Below, piece by piece: positions 10,931 to 23,454 of a stretch of 64,000 bases of DNA; positions within the stretch are counted from its first letter, which is position 1; each line of letters begins with the position of its first letter. Location of the stretch: the NCBI RefSeq assembly GCF_902686445.1, contig NC_062219.1:47023056-47087055 (forward strand), in the 5' to 3' direction. This DNA comes from Sciurus carolinensis. Its lineage: Eukaryota; Chordata; Mammalia; Rodentia; Sciuridae. The position numbers and the translations under genes are program-made. Under the pieces are notes generated by a model. The model had not been told where the DNA came from. It worked only from the letters and a program-made list of their open reading frames with translations, and did no database searches.

Positions 10931-12489
10931 TAGGAATTCTTTTAAATGCTATTCTCAGTGAGAGAGCAGTACTTTTCTAACTGAAGTTTTGGAGGAAAGA
11001 GACTTAGAAATGAAATTTGGTAGTGTGTGTACATACAATCACTATTTATTGTATGATTCAGTACCAGAGCTCATTCAGGTGGTATCTGACTTGCTTTGTT
11101 CGGCTTGCTTCTCAAATTAACTTTACTTTCTGATCCAGATGCAAAAATGTGAAATGGTCATCAGCCAAGTGCACAAGGATACATGAGCTGGCTGTAAAAC
11201 ATGAAGACCCATCCAGTGGAAAGATGAAACCTGACAGAGACCTGGAAACAAGCTCAAATTCCACCCTGGAATGCTTACAGATCAGGGAAGACACACATTT
11301 AAATCTTGAAGAAGGAAAGGCAAACTTGAAAGGGGGAAAACGGTTCAGCCAACCTTCTTAGAAAAGGCATCCCAGTCTTTGGGAATTTTATAGAGCAAAT
11401 CAATGATCACATATAACCTCAGGACTACTACAGCCTTGTTGATGACAATTCAGACTCACATGGGCTGAGCCATAATCAATTATACGCAAATCAAATATTC
11501 CAAGTGTATAAACAGTCTCTGTGAATTGATGAGACATGTGTGGCCCTGAGGATAAGAGGATAACAGGTGTATAGTCGCTGTTTTCTCAGAGCTGGTCACA
11601 TGAAAGGAGAAAGCAGTGATGCATGCAGCTGTATTTATATCCTGCATTCAATCATGGAAAAAACAGCATTTGATATCATTGTCTGCTGCATTGAAAGGCA
11701 GTCTGGAATTGTTCTTTTGTGATTCTCACAGGTTATCTCTCTGGTCACAGAATGCAGACCCTTTCTTTCAGCTCTGCAAAGAAATAAATGCATATGTGGA
11801 GTAGGAGGTATACAGGGTGTCTCCATTCCTTCCTCTCTATTTTGTTATGACTCTGAAGCTGCTCTAATGAGTCTTTAATGATAAGTTTTAAAAACTAATG
11901 AAAATAATATATTCTTAAAAATCCAATTCCAGTCAGTAAATGTGATTTGAAATGTGTGAAGTTCAGAAAGTTAAGAAACATACATTTTGTGAGTGTCCCT
12001 TAGAAATAGTGGCACCATCCCATCGGAGCAGGCACAATGCCTCTTTTAACAGATGGCTGGGAGAGAAGGCAGCCAAAAGACCATGTATGAACAACAAATG
12101 TGCCTGCTGAGGGCTGGAGTCCAAATGGCGAATGTTGAAATTGTTTTCCATCCTGCGCTTGCTGGCCTGTGGCAAAGACACTGGGGAGTCAGTTGACTTG
12201 TGTACTAAAGCAAAATGGCCAAGCAGCTCCCATGGCTATAGGAAAGGAAACTGGGCAACAGAGTGTTCCCAGTGTGGCATTAGAAACGCTCATTGCTCTT
12301 GCACCCTTATGTGGGAATCCCTTCTGCTATTTAACACCATATTTCATCTTGTTTTTATTAATACAAACTGAAGTGTGAGCGTCAATGTATGCAGATAATC
12401 TGGCATCCTTGGAGAAAAGACATATCTCCAATAGAGGGATCAAGTACAAAGTTATTTTGCCCAAGAGACTATTAATTTTAAGAGGGGTG
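10931..12489. other. unique intergenic sequence
   Basis: No repeat recognised. A 70-codon open stretch at 11149-11361 and others near 11616 and 12132 have no family resemblance and no splice or conservation support visible. Confidence 0.4.
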
Positions 12490-12833
12490 TTGTCCTCTTT
12501 TAATTTTTTATTTGTTCTTTTTAGTTATACATGATAGTAGAATGTATTTTGACATACATACAAGGAGTGTAACTTCCATTTTTGTAGTTGTCCATGGTGT
12601 GGAGTTATACTGGTTATGTATTAATAGATGAACACAGGAAAGTTATGTCCTATTCATTCTACTGTCTTTCCTATTCCCATCCTCCCTCCTTTCCCTTTAA
12701 TTCCCTTTGTCTAATCCAGTGAACTTCTATTATTCCCTCTCCCCTGCTTATTGTGAGTTAGTATCCACATATCAGAGAGAACATTCATCCTTTGGTTTTG
12801 GGGGATTGGCTTATTTCATTTGGCATGATAATC
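12490..12833 (-). mobile_element. L1 3'-end fragment, older subfamily
   Basis: Reverse-strand L1 3' UTR with a ttatacatgatagtagaatg start, a C/T-rich strand and ggggattggcttatttcatt, typical of another rodent L1 3' end. About 340 nt. Imperfect flanking likeness (gtgttgtcctcttt / gagttgtcttttat) may be the target duplication. Confidence 0.75.
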
Positions 12834-13108
12834 AAGGAGTTGTCTTTTATCTTTGCTGCCTGTCTCACTGTGCTTGAAACAACTTTTGCCAAATATATGT
12901 GGGTACAACCAGTTAATATGTTTCTGTTTAGTTCAAGACCTATAATGATATAGTAAAATACTGTAAGTCTTCTTTGTGTATATCATAATCTCTGGAGTAA
13001 GACAGCCAGAGAAGGCAAATTTTAAGACAATACCATTGAGTGATAATTTTGAAATTAATGAGACTTTTTCAGTTCCAGTATGCTGAATGGAACTGAAATT
13101 TTAACAGA

Positions 13109-13211
13109 GCTAGGGATGTAGCTCAGTGGTAGACCTCTTGCCTAGCATCCATTAGGCCCTGGGTTTGATTTTCAGTACACATACACACATATACACACAC
13201 ACACACATACC
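13109..13211 (+). mobile_element. ID-type SINE with CA-rich tail
   Basis: gctagggatgtagctcagtg, diverged B box (gggtttgattttcag) and a (CA)n/(TACACA) tail. Duplications CTGAAATTTTAACAGA and CTGAAATTTTAATAGA flank it at 13093-13108 and 13212-13227. Confidence 0.88.
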
Positions 13212-13229
13212 CTGAAATTTTAATAGAAA

Positions 13230-14395
13230 TATCATTGCATCAAAGTCCAATATGTATGAATATTAGGATGGTTTCTATATGTAAATGATTATATCTCTAC
13301 ATATATATAATCATATGAAAAAGTATCCATTTTGCTGGAGTTAGCCATTATTTCTTCAGACAACTAGATTTATTCAGTACTCAGAGCAAAGGAACAGATA
13401 ATAAGTCTCAATGTGGGAATATTCAGTTCTTGGAAGCAATCCTACTTTTTAAATTATTATATATTCACAGCAAATGAAGGTAAGAGGCAAGAAAGAAGTA
13501 TTTGGTGACATAAAATCCATATAAACCTAATGCTATTTCTCAAAGAGCATTCCACCAAGCCAATGCCCACACTCTCTCCTCCTTGGAAAGATGGACTTTC
13601 AATATAATCTTTACCACGTCAACTATACTCTCTACCATATTATTTGAGGACCCACCTTATATTGAAGGGGGATAAAAGTGGGCCTTAAGCTTTTTAAAAA
13701 ATATCATGAATTTTCCATATGCTTTAAATAAATGAAACACTTTGCATAAAATCAGACTGATTTGATTCAAGAATTATCCCATCTACTGAACGTAATTAAT
13801 AAAGTAATCATTTGTTGATGATTTCCAGATATTGATGCAGGATTGTGGAATACATTCCTAGCAATTCTTTCTCCATCTTTATGCTCAGCTTTGTGCTTTG
13901 AGGGCTCTAGGATTGGAAATCAGTCATGCCACGACTCATGTTGGTTTAGGAATTTTTTAAAGGTATAATTTGCCAAATATGGAAGGATTTCCTCCAACTT
14001 TCATAAAAAGATAAAAGTTATTTTATTATGATAATATTTGAGTTGTTTATCTGTAGTTTCACATAATGTTGCTTTAAGCTAATATAGTTTGAAATGATCT
14101 CTTGGTGCTGAAATTTAGATCATAACCAGAAGCTATATAAAAAGTTCAAATTTTAATTAATATAAAATTTATACAATTATAAAATATGGTTAAAACTTAT
14201 ATAACCCTAGAATCAACACCATGGTTTTATAAAAGTAGAATATTTAATTCAAAATGTAGTAAAAAATTATTAGGCTAATGCAATGAAAGTGAGTAGTTTG
14301 AACTTTTGAATTTTTGGGGCAGTGCTGCCCTCTAATGATAGTATTGGGGAACTTATTTTATTTGATCATTTTTATTGCTTAACACAAAGCCTGTT
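13230..14395. other. unique AT-rich intergenic sequence
   Basis: No gene or clear repeat seen. Confidence 0.4.
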
Positions 14396-14399
14396 TAAT

Positions 14400-14555
14400 T
14401 TAGTTCACGATCAAAAGTCTGGATGCACATTAGAATCACCGGGGAAGCTTTTAAGATAATGCCCTTTCTCAAAACCCAGAGATCCTGATAGTTTTCATAA
14501 GTTCCCCTGGAGATTCAAATATGCATCACATTAAGAAATGCTAGTTTAGAGAGAA
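14400..14555 (+). repeat. MER5-like (hAT-Charlie) DNA transposon relic
   Basis: gtctggatgcacattagaat followed by caccggggaagctttta and a partly inverted counterpart (gttcccctggagattcaaat, atgcatcacattaagaaatg) give the palindromic layout of MER5-class non-autonomous hAT elements. Confidence 0.7.
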
Positions 14556-14924
14556 ATAAAGGATTAACAATATTCCAGTCCTCAGAGTATTTAGCACACC
14601 AATGATGAGTTTCTTTCATTTATTCTGCAATTCCACTTTCAGGGACACAGCTTTGGCTCCCCAAATTTCCCTGATTAACCAGTAGCCAAGTTGTCACACA
14701 TGCATGGCAGTGTGTATAAGCAGCATGCAGAAACAAAACACACAATTCAAAAACCAGCTCTCCCTCCTATATCCCTTGCACCTCACCTTCTGGCCAACTT
14801 CTAACCCCAAACCAACTTCACTATATAACTTAGATGACTCTAAAACAGATGCCAACATGTTGGGAAGAAAGGAAAATAAAAATGGGAGGATGATACTGAA
14901 AGTAGGTTCTGAAATATGTGTATG

Positions 14925-15058
14925 TTCCCTGTATTTCCCCCTTGGAATATAATTCTAAGACTAATGGAATTTTTGTCTGTTTTACTGCAATACCTGGCAT
15001 TGGCTGGCACTCAATAGGCATTGTTTAATGAATGGACAAATAAATGAATGTGATCCAT
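14925..15058 (+). repeat. L2/MIR-type 3'-end relic
   Basis: ggaatttttgtctgttttac, then ctggcactcaataggcattg and a gaatg run, the usual 3' end of L2-like elements. Confidence 0.55.
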
Positions 15059-15059
15059 G

Positions 15060-15630
15060 AATGAGAGGCTTCTTATGTGAGACTGGATGAGACAGAGTCC
15101 AAGATAAGTAAATATTCAAGGTTGTGTATGAAAGAACTGGTAACCTTAGGTGGAATGAAAGAAGAGAAATATCTAAATGAAAGTTGAAAATGTGTATTGT
15201 AAAAAATTGAGAATGATGAAAAAACAAATTCATAATTAATTTGTAAAATCCTGAGAATTGTTTTCAAAATCCTACCATTCTAAGACCGACCTAAGCTTAT
15301 TTAAGAGCATATGACTAGAAACAAAACTAATTGGTCATCCATGGAGGATTCTTGGGAATTAATACATTATTTTAATAACTAATAGATGAAAGGCAAGAAT
15401 TAATTATTTAGCTTGCATCTCTTGTGCAAAAGATATCACTGGACAAGTAGAGAAAGAAGTATTACAGTTAATAAATGAATAAGAAATTGTACAATTAGAT
15501 TATCATTACTTTTCAACCCTCAATTAATTTAATTATTTGGGCATTGCACATCAACAGTTTCTAATAGGAGAAAGGAGTGATAATTAGGCATTTGGTGGAT
15601 GTTCATACAACCACCTATGATGTGCACTTG
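15060..15630. other. unique AT-rich intergenic sequence
   Basis: No gene or recognisable repeat. Confidence 0.4.
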
Positions 15631-15633
15631 TGG

Positions 15634-15670
15634 CAATAATAATAATAATAATATTAATAATAATAATAAA
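15634..15670. repeat. (AAT)n microsatellite
   Basis: About 12 units of AAT with one interruption (atattaat). Confidence 0.95.
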
Positions 15671-15671
15671 T

Positions 15672-15904
15672 CTTTCAAGTCTCTAGGCCCAAATACCACC
15701 ATATCCTATCAATATACAAATACCAGTGTACAGAGGACCAAAACCAAAACCTTTTTAAAATATATCACAGAGATACAATCAGCAAAATCCAGAATGAAAG
15801 ACATCCCACAGGACTAATAACCTGGTTTTATAAAAAATAATCTGCAAGAAAAAGGGAAGTTGGAGGAGGAATCTGTAGATCAAACCATCTTAAAAGACAT
15901 GCAT
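15672..15904 (+). mobile_element. ancient L1M 3' UTR, first piece
   Basis: Sequence with cctggttttataaaaaataa and ccatcttaaaagacatgcat resembles the 3' UTR of old mammalian L1M elements; it resumes at 16732. No coding frame remains. Confidence 0.5.
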
Positions 15905-16718
15905 CAAAATGAGCAGACACTTCACAGAAGATCTTCAAGCAATCAACAGATATATTAAAAAATGTTCAATATCTCTAGTAATAAAAGAAATGCAAATCAA
16001 AACAACCCTAAGATTTCATCTCACCCCAATTAGAATGTCTATTATTAAGAATATAAGCAACAATAGGTGTTGGTGAGAATGTGGGGGAAAAGGTATACTC
16101 CTACATTGCTGATGGGGTTGCAAATTGGTGCAGCCACTCTGGAAAGCAGTGTGGAAATTCCTCAGAAAACTTGGAATGGAACCACCATTTGACCCAGCTA
16201 TCCCACTCCTTGGCCTATACCCAAAGGACTTAAACTCAGCATACTATAGTAACACACTTACATCAATGTTTATAGCAGCTCGATTCACAATAGCTAGATT
16301 GTGGAACCAACCTAGATGCCCTTCAATAGATGAATGGATAAAGAAACTGTGGTATATATACACAATGGAATATTATTCAGTCACAAAGAATAAAATTATG
16401 GCATTTGCAAGTAGATGGATGGAGTTGGAAAATATTATGCTAAGTGAAACAAGTCAATCCCAAAAAACAAAGACTGAATGATTTCTCTGATAAGTGGATG
16501 ATGATACATAGTGGGGAGGGGAGGCAAGAATGGAGAATGGATGGATTGCATAAAGGAAAATGAGGGATGGGGAGGGGTGGGGGGGAAGATAATAGAACGA
16601 GACAAACATCATTACCCTATGTACATATATGATTATGCAAATGGTGTGACTCTACTTTGTGTACAACCAGAGAAATGAAAGTTGTACTCCATTTGTGTAC
16701 TATGAATCAAAATTTTAA
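15905..16718 (+). mobile_element. 5'-truncated L1, ORF2 C-terminus and 3' UTR
   Basis: Encodes on the plus strand the end of L1 ORF2 (VQPLWKAVWKFLRKLGMEPP, PSIDEWIKKLWYIYTMEYYS) in a 118-residue open stretch at 16125-16481, with frame changes before it. A purine-rich 3' UTR follows, without telomere-like units. AAAAGACATGCAT duplications at 15892-15904 and 16719-16731 flank it. It has inserted into an older L1M 3' end. Confidence 0.9.
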
Positions 16719-16731
16719 AAAAGACATGCAT

Positions 16732-16905
16732 TAGACACAATGTGCAGACCTTATTCAGAAATCAGATTCAGAGAAACAAAGTATTAGACATAACATTCAT
16801 GGGACAATAAAAATTTGAACACATACTGGACATTAGATATTAAGAATTTGTGCTAATCTATGGGTATAATAATATTGTAGTTGTACTCAAAAATAGCCTC
16901 TTACC
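16732..16905 (+). mobile_element. ancient L1M 3' UTR, second piece
   Basis: agacacaatgtgcagacctt, gggacaataaaaatttgaac and tgggtataataatattgtag are landmarks of the same old L1M 3' UTR as 15672-15904. Confidence 0.6.
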
Positions 16906-16909
16906 TTTT

Positions 16910-18315
16910 AGAATAGACACTGGACCATTGAGTAGTAAAATAATATGTGTCCAATACCCTTAACTAGACAAAGCTGCCAAAAACATTCACTAGAGAAAAG
17001 ATAGCCTACTCAACAAATGGTTCTGGGAAAATTGGAAAGCCACATGTAACAAAATGAAATTAAACCCCTCTCTCACCCTGCACAAAACTCAACTCAAAGT
17101 GAATTAAAGACTTAAGCACTAGAACTTAAGCACTGTGCCTATAGAAGAAAAAGTAGGCCCAAGTCTTCACCATGTTGACCTAGGATCTGACTTCCTTAAC
17201 AAGACTCCTAAAGCACAAGAAGTAAAATCAAGAATCAATAAATGGGGTGGATTCGAACTGAAAAACTTCTTCTCAGCAAAAGAAACAATCAATAATGTGA
17301 AGAGACAGCCTACAGATTGGGAGAAAATCTTTACCACATACATCTCAGATAGAGCATTAATCTTCAGGATATATAAAGAACTCAAAAAACAACCCCAAAA
17401 ATTCAAATAACCCAATCAATAAATAAGCTAAGGAACTGAACAGATACTTCACAGAAGAAGAAATACTACTGATCAACAAACATATGAAAAAATATTAAAC
17501 ATCTCTAGCAATTAGAGAAATGCAAATCAAAACTACTCTAAGATTTCATCTCATTCCAGTCAGAATGGCAATTATCAAGAATACAAGCAACAATAAATGT
17601 TGGTGAGGATGTGCGGGGGAAAGATACACTCATACCTTGCGGATGGGAATGCAAATTGGTACAACCATTATAGAAAACAGTATGGAGATTCCTCAGAAAG
17701 CTTGAAATGGAACCACCATTTGACCTAGCTGTCCCACTCCTTGGTTTATAACTAAAGAACTTAAATTCAGCATATTACACTAACACAGCCACATCAGTGT
17801 TTATAGCTGCTCAACTCACAAATAGCTAAACTAGGGAACCAACCTAGGTGCCCTTTATCAGATGAATGAATAAAGAAAATGTGGTACATACATATAATGG
17901 AATATTACTCAGCTTTAAAGAAGAATGAAATTATGGCATTTGCAGGTAAATGGATGGAGTTGGAGAATATCATGCTAAGTGAAATAAGCCAAACCCAAAA
18001 AACCAAAGGCCAATTGTTTTCTCTGATATGCGGATGCTTATTCATAATAAGTTGGTGGGAGAGCTAGAGAAAAATAGAGTTACTTTAGATGAGGTAGAGG
18101 GGAGCGAAGGGAGGGTAGGGGGTATGAGGGTAGGAACACTAATAGAATGAAACAGACATAATTACTCCACGTACATATATGACTGCATAACCAGTATGAT
18201 TCTATAACACGTGCAACCAGAAAAATGAGAAATTATACTCCATTCATGTATGATGTATCAAAGAGCATAAATGCATTCTATGGTCATGTATAACTAATTA
18301 GAACAAATTTTTTAA
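16910..18315 (+). mobile_element. older 5'-truncated L1, ORF2 C-terminal part and 3' UTR
   Basis: Plus-strand L1 of about 1.4 kb. Readable parts include the open stretch 17135-17410 (IEEKVGPSLHHVDLGSDFLN, FELKNFFSAKETINNVK) and 17879-18067 (WYIHIMEYYSALKKNEIMAF), in different frames. It is more diverged than the L1s at 465, 5375 and 15905. A purine-rich 3' UTR precedes an A/T-rich tail. Confidence 0.88.
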
Positions 18316-18470
18316 AAAGACACAACAGGGGGAGGCTGGTGGGTGCAAACACTTTGGGTTGACTCCATCTAGGCAATAGTGAAAACTCGGTAGTGAGAAC
18401 ATGGAAGATGCTACAGTTATTTTCACTTTTGTATAAGTTGAAAATTATCTGTAATAAAAATTATTATGTG
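18316..18470 (+). mobile_element. probable last piece of the ancient L1M 3' end
   Basis: ttttcacttttgtataagtt and gaaaattatctgtaataaaa resemble the extreme 3' end of L1M, which would make 15672-15904, 16732-16905 and this segment one broken element. Confidence 0.4.
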
Positions 18471-19960
18471 TCTTCCATAGTAACTATCCAGATTAAAACT
18501 TACCCATAAAAAAAACTTTAAAAACCATAATAAAATTTTTCATAAGAACAGAAAGGAGAGACTGGGGAGGATGTTTATCACAAACTGTTTTAGAAATAGA
18601 AGACAAAGAAGGGGGAAATGTGTCTAATAGTTTATACTTGTCCATGGTAAGGTGTTCATTCTTACCATTTTCTCTGAGCGTCTTTTAAACAAGGCAGTGC
18701 CTGCTGTAGAAACGGGCACATCATTGCCTTTTCTCCATGAAGAAGGAGACATTGCCATCCTTGCTCTGGATGTGCAAGAAGAAAAGGCCAGGAAACTGCT
18801 CTAGCACATGCAGAATGCTTACCTGTTGTTTCTGAAAGCACTTTTATATCAGTGCTATTTAGAAGGTGTCTCCACTGGGGGCCTTTTGCTTCTTTTTTTT
18901 TTCTTTACTGTGGAAAATAAGGGATGCTGTTTTTGTTTTGTTTTGTTTTCTGTTTTGTTTTGTTCTGTCTTCCAATAGCAGAAACTGTCAGAAACAGGTA
19001 AATTGACTTTGCTCTTTCCTTCCCATCAAAGTGTCATTGTGTGCTCCAGAGCCCGTACTCCATTCATAGAGAATAAATTAGATGAATGACTGATCCAGAA
19101 TTTATAAATCTGGGATCTATTCCTGCTGATCCAGCAGAGGGAGTACGAAGCACAGATTTGCCTACCGCCTAAAGGGAGTGGCTACTGCAACCAGCTAGTC
19201 CTTAGACCCCTCTGCTTCTTTGCCTCTATTTCACAGACCTTGCAGTTTCTGGTTGGTGAGTATCCATAAGAAGATCCTATTTGATTCTCGCTCCAGAGTG
19301 ATAGGAAGATTCTTGTGGGAATGGGGAGTTGGGGACAAGAATCCAAGATTCTCCTTTTCATGGTTTTAATTCCTCTTCAGATGGAGAAATTTTCTTTTGT
19401 ATTTTTCCCTTTTAATTTTTGCATATCCATTTCTTATTCTCTATTTCCACTTTCTCAAAGCCTGGACAACACTGAAGTAAGAACCATTCTACATTTTGGT
19501 GCCTCTGCCATTTCCAACTCAGGTGTCCATTCATATGTCCCCATTACAAAGATGGAGGGTATAAACATTTCCAGAGAGACCCAGGGCAGGGGGTCCTTTA
19601 TTTCTTCAAGTACCTTAATGAGGTAGCAAAGCAAAGCAGAGCTTTTTGTTCAGATCTGAGGAGCAGTTAGCAGGGTGCACAGACTAAGGCACTAGGAGGC
19701 TTTCTACTTATTGCCTTTGCAAATGAACCAACCCACAAAAACAAAGGCTTAAAGAACCTCAGTAACAGCTGATCCACTTTGGCCTAGTTGGTAACACTCT
19801 AAGAACACACCAGCCCAGCTGTATCAAATGCTCATTCTATAAAAAGCAAGGGACACAGACACCAGCTTAGCTGCCTCAGTGACCAACCCTCCTGGACATC
19901 AGCTGCTTCCTCCACTTCTTCCTACTGAACACAAGGAGAAGACAATTGGGGACAACATGA
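18471..19960. other. unique intergenic sequence with a (GTTTT)n run
   Basis: No gene supported. A GTTTT-type simple repeat is at 18928-18967. Confidence 0.45.
18928..18967. repeat. (GTTTT)n simple repeat
   Basis: Imperfect GTTTT units with CTG and CTGTC interruptions. Confidence 0.85.
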
Positions 19961-20130
19961 CCCTTTAAAATCACTTTGTCATCATCATTTAGAGCAATAT
20001 AAATTCATCTTCACAGTCTCTCTTGTAGAAAGAACTCTCTTTCTACCCTTTAAAATCACTTTGTCGTCATCATTTAGAGCAATATAAATTCATCTTCACA
20101 GTCTCTCTTGTAGAAAGAACTCTCCCTCTG
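19961..20130. repeat. 85-bp tandem duplication
   Basis: The unit starting CCCTTTAAAATCACTTTGTC at 19961 is repeated at 20046 with only a few changes (first cat to cgt, and the last bases). Two copies. Confidence 0.93.
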
Positions 20131-21216
20131 GAATCAGAAAATCCGTGTTCTAGATTAGTGCTTCTCACTCTTTAATAGTGTGCATGATCTTGTGCAGCAC
20201 AACTGGTTAAAAGTAGTCATTCACTTTCAGGGCAGTTTCTCTACACAGGTTCAATTTAGAGAGATCATTTTGTTCTTTTGAGTTTACCAACTGTCTACTC
20301 TTTTTTTAGAGGAAATTAATTTCTTTCTCTACTGTTTTACTAAAGCATTTAATTTCATTTTCTTTGTACTTTATTTCCCTTTATTTGTGCTTCCTTTATA
20401 AATGGGAATTTTCTTCTTGCAGTAGATAATTGCAGAGTTTTCCTGTAATACCTTTATCGAGGATGTCTTTGGTTTTCCTGCAAAATCACACAAATAAATG
20501 AATGAGTTGAAGACTTAAAGATTTTTATGAGTTGGGTATAACCTTTTCCACTAGTCTTCCCTAAAATGCCTCTATATATTTATGCAAGATGTTTGAGCAT
20601 ATATTATGTACCAGGTATTATGCTAGCTTCAGAATACAGTTTTGGTAAAGTAAGCATGATCCTACTCCATGGAGATTTCTTCAACAATGTCATCATGGTC
20701 AACTGGCTTCTAGTCTTGAGGGCCTTTTGCTATGACAGCAGAATTATAATCTCAAGTGTAAAACCTGAAAAATACAGTAGATGTAGGATTTCGCATGGAG
20801 CATGGTCTAGTAAAAACAGTAGGTTGGGGATTTGGAGACCTGATCCATCCTCTCTCTTTTTCCTCCCTTCCTTTCCTCTCTTTGATGTCTCCCTCCTAGA
20901 TTCCTTCCCTCTATTTACCTCGTTTCTCTGTCCCTTCCTGTCTCCACTTTCTTTCTAATTAAATAAGAGCTTAATATTGGGCTGTAATAGAAATTGTGCA
21001 TAAGTCCCCTCTTCACAGAGCTCCAAGTCCAGCAGGGAAGGCAGACAGACATTGGTCATTTCGGTTTCTCTGATTGATATGAGGGAGAAGTGTTAGATGC
21101 TGTAGACACAGGTCATAAACAGGCCCAACTTAGAAATGATAGGTCCTTATTAAGTCATTCAGTTTCTCCAGGGCTTGTTGTTTTTTTTTTTTATTCTCTA
21201 AAAATAAATGTGTGCA

Positions 21217-21248
<32 letters not shown>

Positions 21249-21331
21249 ATAGAGTTGGATTTAATGGTCATTTTTAAGTTTTAAAGCTCTAATATTCTAC
21301 ATAAGAACTTTAGCACAAAAATAACAATAGA
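20131..21331. other. unique intergenic sequence with weak ancient repeats
   Basis: An L2-like 3'-end text occurs at 20585-20665 (gtaccaggtattatgctagc). The 130-codon open frame at 20566-20958 overlaps it and a C/T-rich tract, so it is not a gene. A poly-T and (TG)n pair lies at 21181-21249. Confidence 0.45.
21210..21249. repeat. (TG)n microsatellite
   Basis: About 19 TG units with ca and at breaks near the start. Confidence 0.95.
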
Positions 21332-21435
21332 GGGCTGGGGATATAGCTCAGTTGGTAGAATGCTTGCCTTGCAAGCACGAGGCCCTGGGTTCAATCCCCA
21401 GCACTGCAAAAAATAAATAAGTAAATAAATAAAAA
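21332..21435 (+). mobile_element. ID-type SINE
   Basis: gggctggggatatagctcag, intact A and B boxes (GGTTCAATCCC), tail of AAATAAATAAG units. Close to the apparent consensus, hence young. Confidence 0.92.
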
Positions 21436-22755
21436 GATAGAATACATGTTATAAATAAGAATTATAATGTTTTAATTCATATATTAAAATGTGGCATGTA
21501 GCATAATTAAGAGAAATATATACATACTTATAGAATTCTTCAGAATGAAGAGCCCCTGTGAAACTCTATAATCTCTTTCCATTGAATTCAGAAGTGTTTT
21601 GCTACTACAGTTCTCTGAGTAACCCAACTTTCCCCCACTTACGTTACTGGAATATAATTACCTGTGCTGCAAAGAGTAGCAGTCAAATAACTAAAACAAT
21701 AGAGTTGTATTTCTAAAACTTGAATTATGAAAAAAATCTCTCAAGGACTCCGTCCCTAATGCTAACCTGAATTGATTTCATAATAATGTTACTTATGTGT
21801 AGACCCACAAAACTAGATGCAAACTTTAATAAACAAAATGAAGTTGCAAATTATATATGAACAAAGCTACAAAACCAACACCTTTCAGATTAACATTTAA
21901 TTTAATGTGACAGGTGGTTTTGTTTTGCTAAAACCAAGTGTCTATTTCAATCATGAAGCACAGCCGACTGCTGGGGTATAGGTTCTTGAGGGGTGTGTTC
22001 CCATGCTCAGTGCAATCTGGGGACTCAATTTCCCATCACTTTTTGGATTTTTATCTACTCTGATAACATCATTCAAATAGCATGCATGGCATCATTTGAT
22101 GTTCATTTAGTATGAGTGAATCATTCAGGTAGGCTTTTGGTTTTTTTCTCATGAAGACATCAACCACGGACTTATAGACTTAAACTCAGCTGTAGGTACC
22201 AATTCCAGTGACAATTGGATTAGACAATCTTGATTAGAAACAACATCCAGGTGATTACAGCAAGCTTCCATTATATTTTAAATTTTTTAAGTATATTTGT
22301 AAAAATTATACAATATAATTATATGCATGTGTATTTATAATTACATATATGTGTGTATGTATATATATATATGTATATACACGATTGCACGTATGCATGT
22401 ATCTTTCAATAAAAACACCAATAGAAAGTTCTGTAAGAAGTTAGTTATTTCAAAAGGTCAGGATTGAAACTGGTGAAGTTTTACTTTGAAGAGAGTAGAA
22501 AAATGAGGAACGTCAAGATACATTTCAGTTGAAAGGATTGGCTATTCTTTCTTGGCAGGGAAGACTTTATTTTGGAATTATTTGCTCCCACTTTTTTATT
22601 TATTTATTTATTTTTGATATGGCACATTCTTTCAGTTGTAAAATGTGAGTATGGTATAATTTTTTAAAGAAGTGTGGTCATGACTTAGGAGTTTTAAGCC
22701 CACTTTGAATTGTTACAGATCATCATCACAGTGTGCTCTTAGCTTATTGAGGTCA
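21436..22755. other. unique AT-rich intergenic sequence
   Basis: TA/TG alternating tract at about 22300-22400 and a TTTA run at 22590-22613. No gene. Confidence 0.45.
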
Positions 22756-22759
22756 GGAA

Positions 22760-22945
22760 ACCTGAAAACCTATTGGATTTGGTGTCAGATCTTGTTTTGA
22801 ATCCTGGCACTGCTACTGCCAAGACTAAATTATTCTCTCTCCCTGGGACTGTTTCCTTACCTCTAAAGTGGTGGTACTATGTCCTACATTATTGGATTGC
22901 TGTAGGATTCAAAGAGAAAACATATTAGCACAGAATAGCAACCCA
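22760..22945 (+). repeat. MIR relic
   Basis: ggtgtcagatcttgttttga, atcctggcactgctactgcc and ctgtttccttacctctaaag follow the MIR consensus order. Confidence 0.75.
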
Positions 22946-23454
22946 ACAAATGTGGACAGCCCTGTCCATCACTGGTCAGCTTCTGAAGGAGAAATGTCAC
23001 TAAGCCAGTTTCAATCCAGAATTCTTTTACTCCAAACTTGACAAGGTCAACCGGTAGAACTACCATAAAGGCAAGGTTATTTTGGTTTTATCTCAGTTTC
23101 CCTATTGGATCTCCAAAGTCTCTTCTCAAGATGTGGAAGGTTTCATAAGAATATAGTTAATTGTACAGTGAGAAAACAATGAGAGTACAATTGATTCTAG
23201 CCCTTATCCAGAAGCATTATCCAGATGAAGAAATATTATGATCAAGATTTCCATTATACCTCATCTCTGATCTTGGAGTTAGTAAAGATGAAGCCAGCAG
23301 TAACAACATGAACTCCATAATTTTGAGGTGAATGTGGACAGCCCTGCTCTGGCATCTCACTAATATTTTCATACCCTGAGTCCCTGCTCGTACTTGGGCT
23401 GAGTTTGTAACTTCCAATTAAGTACTCTGGTTGGGACCAGGTTTTCTAGTACAC

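Noticed and set aside
11149..11361. 70-codon open frame (MKWSSAKCTRIHE...), possible small gene or lncRNA exon
   Set aside because: No homology recognised, no visible splice partners, and antisense frames of similar length overlap it.
16125..16481. 118-codon open frame as a gene
   Set aside because: It encodes L1 ORF2 residues (MEPPFDPAIPLLGLYPKD, MEYYSVTKN) within a truncated L1.
20566..20958. 130-codon open frame
   Set aside because: It overlaps an ancient repeat 3' end and a C/T-rich tract; the translation is low-complexity Phe/Leu/Ser with no family resemblance.
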